In this document: positions 1-6,755 of the stretch, piece by piece
Position numbering within the stretch: position 1 is the stretch's first letter
Layout: the number at the start of each line of letters is the position of its first letter
Source of the DNA: Desulfobacula sp.
Lineage (GTDB): Bacteria > Desulfobacterota > Desulfobacteria > Desulfobacterales > Desulfobacteraceae
Direction of reading: 5' to 3'
Assembly (NCBI GenBank): GCA_027858355.1
Contig: JAQICW010000605.1
Coordinates: 1-17,970, forward strand
Length of the DNA: 17,970 bases
Made by a program: the position numbers and the translations under genes
The notes under the pieces: generated by a model
Seen by the model: the letters and a program-made list of their open reading frames with translations, nothing else
Told to the model about the DNA's origin: nothing
Database searches by the model: none

Positions 1-1
1 G

Positions 2-1750
2 GCGAACACTCTTGAAAATGACGTTTTCCCATCTTTGAAACAAGTTCATCAGATTTCAATTATCGCAGAGTTGAAAAAGAATCCCAACAGACTGGTGATG
101 CAATTTTTAGATAATACACCCGACAGGGAATTTATTGTCACCTCCCAAATATCCTCCCTTTTATCTGATTGCCGAATATCCAGGATAAAATTTGATACGC
201 GATTGGAAAGCGGCCAGCTTATAAAAGCACTTCTGGTACTGTCCCATATTAGAAAACATCTGTTTTCTGCGCAAAAATCCGAATTTAAACCCGGACTATC
301 TGCTACAAATTCAGTCAACCTATCTTCACTTCTCCTGGACAATAAAGGCTTTCATAAATTTTGTGCCCGGCTTCATGTGGATCTTGATAGAAAAATTTTT
401 GAAATAGACTATTCCTATTGTGAACTCTTTTATACAATTACTGTTAACAGCCTGTTGCAACGATACACTAAGACAAAGAACCATCGGGCCATTTTTTCGT
501 TGGCCCCAAAGGCCGGAATCTTTGTATTCGTATGTCTCTTTTTGTCTCACCTGCTCCAAGGCAGTTCATCTGTCCCTAGGCTCGTATTTGCTCTGTTGTT
601 TTCCCTTGTTACTGGCATGGGTATTGCCTATCTTCTGAATATCATGGCTTCCATACTGTATGACCAGGAACACAGAGATAAACTGATTGAGGAAAGTATC
701 CGGGAAAAAACCTCACTCGCCCATATTCCCATTAATAACCCTAATCCGATTCTAAAAATTGAGGCTGGCGGTAACTTCACATTTGCCAACGAATCTTTCG
801 TAAAACAGCTTGAACTGATGGGTTTTCCCAGGGATAGTTATCAGAATATCCTGCCTGAAAAGTATTCTGATATTGTCAAAGACTGTCTTGACACCAATAA
901 AACAATCTTTAATATTGAGGTGACAAGACATGGCAGAACCATCCGGTATAATATTTCACCCTTTCCCATGGAGAGGGCAGTACTTGCTTCGGGTACAGAT
1001 ATCACAAGATTGAAGAATCTTGAAATTGAATTGCGCGATTTAAACAAAAGACTTGAATTAAAAGTTATTGAAAGAACCAAAGAGCTTCAATCTACCCAGG
1101 ACATCACCATTTTATCCCTGTCATCACTGGCAGAAACCAGAGACCCGGAGACAGGAGCGCATCTCCAACGGACAAGGCTTTATATCAAGCTTCTGGCAGA
1201 GTATCTCCAGGATCATCCATCCTATAAAAAAGATCTTTACGATGCCGGTGCAATTGACTTACTATACCGGTCAGCACCCCTTCATGATATTGGTAAAGTA
1301 GGGATACCTGACTCCATCCTTTTAAAACCCGAAAGATTGACAAAAAAAGAATGGAAACTGATGAAAACCCATACCACCATTGGTGGTGATTCCCTGAAAT
1401 GGGCAGAAAACAAGCTTGGGAAAAATTCATTTTTAAAAAAAGCGCGTGAGATAGCCTATTATCATCATGAAAAATGGAACGGATCAGGGTATCCAGATGG
1501 CCTTGCAGGAAAAGATATTCCTGTGGCTTGCCGCCTGATGGCCCTTGCCGATGTCTATGATGCATTGATTACGAAACGAGTTTACAAAGATGCTTTCTCC
1601 CACGAGAAAGCCAAAGCAATTATTATAGAGGGGAAGGGAAAGCATTTTGATCCTGAAATAGTCGAAGCATTTATGAAACTTGAAAAACAATTTATTGATA
1701 TAGCCGGAACGTATCAAGAACCACAGAAAAAAGAATGGAAGCATAATTAA
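2..1750 (+). CDS. PAS / HD-GYP domain c-di-GMP phosphodiesterase, 5' end outside the window
   Basis: The frame is open from base 2 with no stop or ATG before base 35, where the first codon is TTG (Leu or weak start), so the gene very likely begins upstream. Numbering from base 35, residues 1-150 are an unrecognised soluble region. Hydrophobic segments at about 153-172 and 182-207 look like two membrane helices. Residues 230-330 resemble a PAS sensor (NPNPILKIE, then TDITRLKNLE), followed by a coiled linker. Residues 365-550 are HD-GYP: H376, H417-D418 in APLHDIGKVGIPD, H446, H477-H478, GYP at 485-487 and D506 in ADVYDA. HD-GYP enzymes hydrolyse cyclic di-GMP at a metal centre, and all the usual ligands are present, so activity is likely. 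It is probably an inner-membrane sensor that lowers c-di-GMP. The nature of the N-terminal input domain is unknown. Confidence 0.9.
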   Translation, partial: ANTLENDVFPSLKQVHQISIIAELKKNPNRLVMQFLDNTPDREFIVTSQISSLLSDCRISRIKFDTRLESGQLIKALLVLSHIRKHLFSAQKSEFKPGLSATNSVNLSSLLLDNKGFHKFCARLHVDLDRKIFEIDYSYCELFYTITVNSLLQRYTKTKNHRAIFSLAPKAGIFVFVCLFLSHLLQGSSSVPRLVFALLFSLVTGMGIAYLLNIMASILYDQEHRDKLIEESIREKTSLAHIPINNPNPILKIEAGGNFTFANESFVKQLELMGFPRDSYQNILPEKYSDIVKDCLDTNKTIFNIEVTRHGRTIRYNISPFPMERAVLASGTDITRLKNLEIELRDLNKRLELKVIERTKELQSTQDITILSLSSLAETRDPETGAHLQRTRLYIKLLAEYLQDHPSYKKDLYDAGAIDLLYRSAPLHDIGKVGIPDSILLKPERLTKKEWKLMKTHTTIGGDSLKWAENKLGKNSFLKKAREIAYYHHEKWNGSGYPDGLAGKDIPVACRLMALADVYDALITKRVYKDAFSHEKAKAIIIEGKGKHFDPEIVEAFMKLEKQFIDIAGTYQEPQKKEWKHN

Positions 1751-1752
1751 AA

Positions 1753-1778
1753 AAATATTACGAATTTTCGGAATATTT
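1753..1778 (+). terminator. AT-rich hairpin after the HD-GYP gene, possible terminator
   Basis: Directly after the stop codon AAATATT (1753-1759) pairs with AATATTT (1772-1778), and CGA pairs with TCG inside, around an ATTT loop with one A/G mismatch. A run of eight T lies a little downstream at 1791-1798. The stem is weak because it is AT-rich, so its termination strength is uncertain. Confidence 0.35.
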
Positions 1779-1872
1779 TATTGAGTTGAATTTTTTTTGT
1801 AAGATTTTTTGATAACCTCCGACAAATCAGTAAAACGACAATATTAAATCCAGAGACTTGAATAATTCCGGA

Positions 1873-1901
1873 TTTAAATAACATTGGATTTTTTTTATAA
1901 T
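1873..1901 (+). promoter_or_regulatory. Candidate sigma70 promoter of the selenoprotein gene
   Basis: A perfect TATAAT at 1896-1901 lies 17 bases after TTTAAA (1873-1878, four of six matches to TTGACA). It would start transcription near 1907 and leave a leader of about 23 bases containing AAGGAG (1916-1921), 8 bases before the ATG at 1930. The surroundings are AT-rich, so a chance match is possible. Confidence 0.45.
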
Positions 1902-1929
1902 TTTTACGGATAAATAAGGAGAAAACAAA

Positions 1930-2505
1930 ATGACTTATCTAAAGATGTTTGCGCCTGGGGATGACCCTAAGATGGACCAGATCAACCAGGAAATGGAAGG
2001 ACTGTTTGGCGGTATGGTGCCTAAAGTTTTTACTGCCATGAACCTTCGCACCGATCTTCTGCAAACTATTGTGCAATATGTAAGGCAGTTAATGATAGAA
2101 GATCATGAGCATAGTCGGCTCACCAAAGAACTTTTGGCTGCCTATGTTTCTAAATTAAACAGCTGCGCCTACTGACTGGACGCTCATGGGGCCATGGTCA
2201 TGGCCCAGGGGCAACTTAGCCGGGAACAGATGCAAAGCATTCTGGATGACCCGGAAGGCTCTAATCTCATTGATGAAAAAACCAAAGGCCTGTTACAGCT
2301 GGCCGCCAAGATGACCCAAGAATCACATAAAATAATTCCTGAAGACATCAAGGCCCTTCGTAATTTAGGCATATCAGATGAGATGATACTTGAGAGTATC
2401 CACGTTATTGCCTTTTTCAACTATCTGGATCGAATGGCCGATGCCATTGGCGCGCCGCTGGAAAATCTTCAGGAAATGGTGGCTAAGATGGCTCAAGAAC
2501 AATAA
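1930..2505 (+). CDS. AhpD/CMD-family peroxidase-related selenoprotein with in-frame TGA (Sec) at codon 82
   Basis: Read through the TGA at 2173-2175, this is one 191-residue protein of the AhpD-like carboxymuconolactone decarboxylase superfamily. The core is E67, twelve residues on C79-A-Y-U82, then L-D-A-H86. This matches the AhpD pattern Glu...Cys-x-x-Cys-x3-His with the second Cys replaced by TGA. The part after the TGA stays in frame and is family-typical to its end (AFFNYLDRMADAIGAP), close to the peroxidase-related group. AhpD proteins reduce peroxides or relay electrons through the CxxC pair; Sec at the His-proximal position should make it more reactive. A hairpin with a GGTC loop sits about 20 bases past the TGA, as a bacterial SECIS requires. 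The start at 1930 has AAGGAG 8 bases upstream. Gene finders will call a truncated 81-aa ORF plus a separate ORF from 2194. The second ATG has no Shine-Dalgarno site and lies in the hairpin stem. No selenocysteine machinery lies in this window. Confidence 0.9.
2182..2212 (+). promoter_or_regulatory. Bacterial-type SECIS hairpin
   Basis: A perfect 7-bp stem, GGGCCAT (2189-2195) with ATGGCCC (2200-2206), closes a GGTC tetraloop (2196-2199). A lower stem GCTC/GGGC (2182-2185 with 2209-2212, one T-G wobble) is possible across a small internal loop. The loop begins 21 bases after the TGA at 2173-2175. From memory, the E. coli fdhF SECIS also presents GGUC in its apical loop at nearly this distance, where SelB binds. 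It lies inside the coding sequence, as bacterial SECIS elements do. Confidence 0.8.
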
Positions 2506-2729
2506 GCGATCCTGTCTGAGTCTGTCTGTTGAAATATTGGGAGTATGTACAGAGTGTAATAATAATTGTAGGGAAAATTTTTTAACCAAAACGTTCTACA
2601 GTAGATGAGTATGGCGGTTCTGGTCAGACACGAATCAACATGTTGGAATTCCTTTTTAAAATTGTGTAAGTTTTTTGCAATTTGACGGACTAAACTATCA
2701 AACAGAATGTTTAAAAAGGAGGTTGCACC

Positions 2730-3368
2730 ATGAAACCTTATATTATTTTTATAACCGCATTAATGGGAATGTTTTTTTTCATGACCGGTCTGACCGCTGC
2801 ATGGACCAGCAGGGACCGTTACAGGTATTATCATGATAAAAATAAGTATGGTCACTACCCGTATTCATCACCATTTTATAAAAAATATCGTTCCCCTGTA
2901 CGCACCTACCGATACAATTATCGATCTGAATCTCGATATACCCTGTCCCATGGCTGGGATTTGCTTAAAAAAGGCAGATCCCATACAGCCCTTGATGTCT
3001 TTAGCAAGATTGCCGAATCCTATCCGGAAAGCGGTGAACCAAAACTTGGATATGCCATTGCAGCTGCAGAATCCGGGCAATTATCAAAGGCAGTATGGGC
3101 AATGCGAAGGGCGCTTGAATATGACTCACAATTTTTTCGTCTTTTTTCAATGGACGTGCGACTTGAAAGAAAGATAACACATTTGACAGGGAAATATCGA
3201 GGCCATTCTCATGGCCTGGAAAAACATGATGCCCATTTTATGATAGCCTCCCTGCATTATCTTCTAGGAAATCGTCAGGAGTGCCTGCAGGCCATAGAAA
3301 AAATCAAAAAAGCAAATGATTACAGTCCCAGCGCAAGAAATTTATATCATTTAGCTGAAACTTTTTAG
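2730..3368 (+). CDS. Exported TPR-repeat protein with Tyr/Arg-rich N-terminal segment
   Basis: This 212-residue protein begins with a signal sequence (hydrophobic residues 4-23, possible cleavage after TAA near 24). Residues 28-72 are extraordinarily rich in Tyr, Arg, Lys, Ser and His. From about 73 onward the pattern is helical-repeat: two or three TPR-like units (LLKKGRSHTALDVFSKIAES, then a unit around 100-128, and a later pair near 165-205). TPR proteins are scaffolds for protein contacts, and this one should act in the periplasm or at the envelope. The start is supported by AAGGAGG 7 bases before the ATG. It is followed after 16 bases by the rhodanese gene, whose ribosome site begins at its stop codon, so the two are probably co-transcribed. 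The specific role is unknown. Confidence 0.8.
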   Translation: MKPYIIFITALMGMFFFMTGLTAAWTSRDRYRYYHDKNKYGHYPYSSPFYKKYRSPVRTYRYNYRSESRYTLSHGWDLLKKGRSHTALDVFSKIAESYPESGEPKLGYAIAAAESGQLSKAVWAMRRALEYDSQFFRLFSMDVRLERKITHLTGKYRGHSHGLEKHDAHFMIASLHYLLGNRQECLQAIEKIKKANDYSPSARNLYHLAETF

Positions 3369-3384
3369 GAGAGAACTTTTCAAA

Positions 3385-4071
3385 ATGAAACACAAACATT
3401 TTGTCCTGGTAATTTTGTTATCCATCTTTGCATTCAATTTATTATTGCTTGACCTGTCATACGCATCAGAAGACAGAGTGCTAAGCAAAGTTGAGGATGG
3501 ATACCGTATTTTAAATCTTGGTACGCGTCAGGGGATTCAAAAATTTACAGTATATCGTGGTGATTATATAAAATTCAGGCTGCCGGAAAAGATGGGTGAA
3601 TCATTTGCTGTTTTTCCGACGCTGAAAGAAAAAAAACAGGTGACTCACGATCTTAAGACTAGTTCGTACTTCAAGATGAAACAGATCGGCACCTATCCTT
3701 TTCAGATCAAGTCTATCAAAGGGCAGATCAGTGTAATAGAATACCAGCAGGCAAGCTATAAGGCTTTGTCATCCAAACATGCAAAGACGTATATCAAGAC
3801 CGACAACCCTCTTATCCTTGATGTCAGAACTCCGAAAGAATATGCAACAGGACATCTTGAAAATTCAATTTTGCTTCCTGTTCAGGAACTCCAGAAGCGC
3901 ATCAGTGAACTGGATGTCCATAAAAACAATGCCATATTGATTTATTGCGCAAGTGGAAACAGAAGTACTGTGGCTTCAAAGATATTGATTGATGCCGGAT
4001 TCAAAAAAATCTTCAACCTCAGACACGGGATTTCCGGTTGGGCAAAAAATAATTATCCGATTGTTCAATAA
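3385..4071 (+). CDS. Exported rhodanese-domain protein with an N-terminal beta-rich domain
   Basis: This 228-residue protein starts with a signal peptide (residues 5-27, likely cleavage after YAS). Residues 30-120 form a beta-rich domain (KFTVYRGDYIKFRLPEK; YFKMKQIGTYPFQIKSIKGQ) with a cupredoxin-like rhythm. It has no Cys, and no type 1 copper site is evident. Residues 122-228 are a rhodanese: LILDVRTPKEYATGHLENS, catalytic loop C188-A-S-G-N-R-S, and the ending GISGWAKNNYPI. Single-domain rhodaneses transfer sulfane sulfur through the loop Cys, which is present, so the enzyme is likely active in the periplasm. Candidate roles are sulfur or polysulfide handling; this is inference. It follows the TPR gene by 16 bases and precedes the acyl-CoA dehydrogenase by 66 bases. 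Confidence 0.85.
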   Translation: MKHKHFVLVILLSIFAFNLLLLDLSYASEDRVLSKVEDGYRILNLGTRQGIQKFTVYRGDYIKFRLPEKMGESFAVFPTLKEKKQVTHDLKTSSYFKMKQIGTYPFQIKSIKGQISVIEYQQASYKALSSKHAKTYIKTDNPLILDVRTPKEYATGHLENSILLPVQELQKRISELDVHKNNAILIYCASGNRSTVASKILIDAGFKKIFNLRHGISGWAKNNYPIVQ

Positions 4072-4137
4072 CTATATTTGAAATTTACGGGTTAACAGAT
4101 TTCTCATACTTTAAATCAGATAGAGGAGGCCGCCATT

Positions 4138-5478
4138 ATGTTAAATTTCAGTCTTAACAAAACGCAGATCAAACTTCAGAAAAAAGCCAGAACCTTTGCT
4201 CTTGATAATGTTCTGCCCGAAGCATGGTATTATGATGCCAAGGATAAGACTCCGGTCCACATTCTTAAAAAAGCGTTTGAGAAAGGAATTTCTCACGGTG
4301 ATATCCCTGCCCAATACGGTGGGAAGGGGTTCGGTATCATTGACGGCTGTGTGATCACAGAGGAAATCGCCGCTGCCTGTCCAGGAACAGCGACCTCTAT
4401 TTTTGGAAATTCTCTGGGTATGGAGCCCCTGATCCTGTCGTCGAATGAAGATTTGAAAGAAAAATATCTCACCCGTTTTGCAAAGGACTTCAAACTAATC
4501 AGTTTTGCCACATCCGAACCCACTCTGGGGTCTGATGTTTCCGGCATTCGATGCCTGGCCCAGCCGGATGGAGAAGATTATATTTTGAACGGCACCAAAT
4601 ACTGGGTTACCAACGGCGGTATTGCCGATTATTTCAGTATTTTTGCAACAATTGATCCTGAACAGAAACATCAGGGAATCTGTGCATTTTTCGTTGACAA
4701 AAAATGGCCCGGAGTCATGGTGGGACGCGCCATACCCAAAATGGGCCAGCGCTGCTCGAACACAGTGGGCGTCCATTTTGACAATGTCAGGGTGCCCAGA
4801 GAAAATGTACTGGCAGAACCCGGGGAAGGGTTTTTTCTGTCCATGAAAACCTTCAGCCGGACCCGTCCTGTCATCGGGGCGTTTGCCATTGGAGCGGCTC
4901 GGTCCGCCATGGAATATGCCTTGGATTATGCAAAAAAACGACAGGCATTTGGCCAGAAAATAGGAGATTTCCAGACCATCCAGTTTAAAATAGCAGAGAT
5001 GTACCAGAAGATTGAAGCTTCACGACTCCTGGTGTGGAAGGCGGCGTGGGAGGCTGACAGCGGGGTTGACCCGACACTCAATGCCTCCATTGCCAAGTTT
5101 TATGCCACGGAGGCAGGCCTTGAAGTGGTCAGCGAGGCCATGCAGATATTGGGTGGATACGGATATACAAAAATGTTTCCTCTGGAAAAACTCTATCGGG
5201 ATATCCGGCTGCTGAGAATTTATGAGGGAACCAGCGAAATTCAGAGAATGATCGTTGCGGGTTATGTGATGGGCGGTTACAAACCCGTCATGCCATCGCT
5301 GGAAGATCTGCCCCTGCATCGTGCAGAGGTCTTGCCCGAAAACCTGATGGCAGAGGGAGAAAACGAAAAAGCCTGGCGTTGCCGTATCTGTGGACATGTT
5401 CACTATGGGAACCAGCCACCAAAAGAGTGTCCCTACTGCTTTTTTCCCGGCAAAGCGTTCAAGCTAGCAGAAAAGTGA
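4138..5478 (+). CDS. Acyl-CoA dehydrogenase with C-terminal rubredoxin-like domain
   Basis: This 446-residue protein is preceded by a strong GAGGAGG site. Residues 1-385 are a complete acyl-CoA dehydrogenase: the FAD/substrate motif FATSEPTLGSDVSG (123-136), YWVTNGG (155-161), YAKKRQAFGQKIGDFQTIQF (264-283), and the catalytic base E363 in IYEGTSEIQRM. Family members oxidise acyl-CoA to enoyl-CoA with FAD and normally pass electrons to ETF. Residues about 412-446 are an added rubredoxin/rubrerythrin-like iron knuckle, C415-x-x-C418 and C431-x-x-C434, in WRCRICGHVHYG and PKECPYC. The extra Fe(Cys)4 centre suggests an intramolecular electron relay, either from flavin to a partner or in reverse for an enoyl-CoA reductase; the direction cannot be read from sequence. 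The substrate chain length is not determined. Only the rubredoxin-like tail is unusual; the catalytic domain is of normal length. Confidence 0.93.
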   Translation: MLNFSLNKTQIKLQKKARTFALDNVLPEAWYYDAKDKTPVHILKKAFEKGISHGDIPAQYGGKGFGIIDGCVITEEIAAACPGTATSIFGNSLGMEPLILSSNEDLKEKYLTRFAKDFKLISFATSEPTLGSDVSGIRCLAQPDGEDYILNGTKYWVTNGGIADYFSIFATIDPEQKHQGICAFFVDKKWPGVMVGRAIPKMGQRCSNTVGVHFDNVRVPRENVLAEPGEGFFLSMKTFSRTRPVIGAFAIGAARSAMEYALDYAKKRQAFGQKIGDFQTIQFKIAEMYQKIEASRLLVWKAAWEADSGVDPTLNASIAKFYATEAGLEVVSEAMQILGGYGYTKMFPLEKLYRDIRLLRIYEGTSEIQRMIVAGYVMGGYKPVMPSLEDLPLHRAEVLPENLMAEGENEKAWRCRICGHVHYGNQPPKECPYCFFPGKAFKLAEK

Positions 5479-5520
5479 TCCTCTTTTGGTACAGCGGACA
5501 CATGGTTAAGATTTGATCGT

Positions 5521-5553
5521 AAAAAAAGGGGGGGGGGTATTTAACCCCCCCCC
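5521..5553 (-). terminator. Intrinsic terminator of the acnA-gltA pair with a pure G/C stem
   Basis: Ten G (5528-5537) and nine C (5545-5553) flank a 7-base AT loop, with seven A at 5521-5527. Read on the minus strand this is a very stable hairpin followed by a run of seven T just past the citrate synthase stop, which is the form of an intrinsic terminator. On the plus strand no T run follows, though the hairpin could still hinder polymerase arriving from the acyl-CoA dehydrogenase gene. Confidence 0.8.
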
Positions 5554-5560
5554 AATAGGC

Positions 5561-6739
5561 TTATCGCTCATCCATAGACGTAAAAGTACATTCCGCAGGA
5601 CCGCAATACTCTCCTATATACTCTGATTCAGGGCGGTAAATAGCAGTCTTTGGTGCAGCACAGGCAAACTGTTCTTCCAGGACATGTGCTGCCCATCCCG
5701 CGATCCTGGAAATGGCGAATACCGGTGTAAACAGATCCGTTGGTACCCCCATGGCATAGTAAAGTGATGCGCTGTAAAAATCCACGTTCAGAAAGATGTC
5801 TATTCCCTTTCTTTGTTTAAACGCGGCCTTACCCTTCTCTTCAAGCTGTTTTGAAATGTCATACCAGTGGGGCTCCCCAATCTTTTTGCACACAATTTTT
5901 GCCATGGGTGCAAGAATCAGTGCCCTGGGATCATCTGTTTTGTAGACCGCATGACCCAGCCCGAAAATCACCCTGCCCGCGTCAAGCTCCCGGTTGATAT
6001 ACTCCTGGACTTTATCAACGGAGCCGATGCGTTTTAACATCTCCATGACCCGGACATTTGCGCCCCCATGCAGTTCGCCGGACAGAGATCCAACAGCCGC
6101 GGTTACAGCTGCATACATGTGTGCACGGGTCGAAGCAACTTCTCTTGCGGCAAAAGTTGATGCATTGAAAGAATGTTCTGCATGTAAAACCAGCCCGACA
6201 TCAAAAAAGTGCTGCACATCATCATCAGGGGCTTCCCCTTTCAGCATGTACAAAAAATTCGCTGCATGGCCCAGTTTTACATCTGGCGGTACAATATCTC
6301 TCCCGTGACGTATCCGTTCCCATGCGGCGATGATACCGGGAAATTTGGCGATGAGGCTGATAGCTCTGTCCTCGGATGCCTCTGGTGAATGATTCTTAAT
6401 ATCAGGATCATGATTGGCAAGCATGGGGATACTCGACTGAAGAATATCCATGGGCAATGAATTTACAGGCATTGTTTTAAGAGCCTGGATAACTTCATAA
6501 GGGATCTCTCTTGCTTCTTTAAGGCACCTGGTAAAACTTTCCAGCTCCTTTTTGTCAGGCAGTTTTTCAAAAAGCAAAAGATAGGCTACTTCTTCAAATG
6601 AGGTTCGCTCTGCAATATCCTGAACCAGGTAGCCCCTGTAAATCAATTTTCCTGCCTGACCGTCCACGTCACTTATTTTTGTGCTGGCCACTGTTACACC
6701 TCTAAGACCCTTATTAATGATCGAATGATGGTCACTCAT
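5561..6739 (-). CDS. gltA: Citrate synthase (short, type II-like)
   Basis: The 392-residue length fits the compact citrate/2-methylcitrate synthase group rather than the longer hexameric E. coli type. The catalytic residues are visible: H224 in GELHGGAN, H263 in GLGHAVYK and D320 in LNVDFYSASLYYAMG. The enzyme joins acetyl-CoA and oxaloacetate to citrate in the cytoplasm; methylcitrate synthase activity cannot be excluded from sequence. The start is backed by AGGAGG 6 bases before the ATG. The aconitase stop lies 16 bases upstream on the same strand, so the two consecutive citric acid cycle enzymes form an operon. A strong terminator follows directly. Confidence 0.95.
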   Translation of the reverse strand: MSDHHSIINKGLRGVTVASTKISDVDGQAGKLIYRGYLVQDIAERTSFEEVAYLLLFEKLPDKKELESFTRCLKEAREIPYEVIQALKTMPVNSLPMDILQSSIPMLANHDPDIKNHSPEASEDRAISLIAKFPGIIAAWERIRHGRDIVPPDVKLGHAANFLYMLKGEAPDDDVQHFFDVGLVLHAEHSFNASTFAAREVASTRAHMYAAVTAAVGSLSGELHGGANVRVMEMLKRIGSVDKVQEYINRELDAGRVIFGLGHAVYKTDDPRALILAPMAKIVCKKIGEPHWYDISKQLEEKGKAAFKQRKGIDIFLNVDFYSASLYYAMGVPTDLFTPVFAISRIAGWAAHVLEEQFACAAPKTAIYRPESEYIGEYCGPAECTFTSMDER

Positions 6740-6755
6740 TTGGCACCTCCTCTTT

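Noticed and set aside
2194..2505. Separate gene starting at ATG 2194
   Set aside because: It lacks a ribosome site, begins inside the SECIS stem, and would lack the CxxU motif that the family needs; it is the second half of the selenoprotein.
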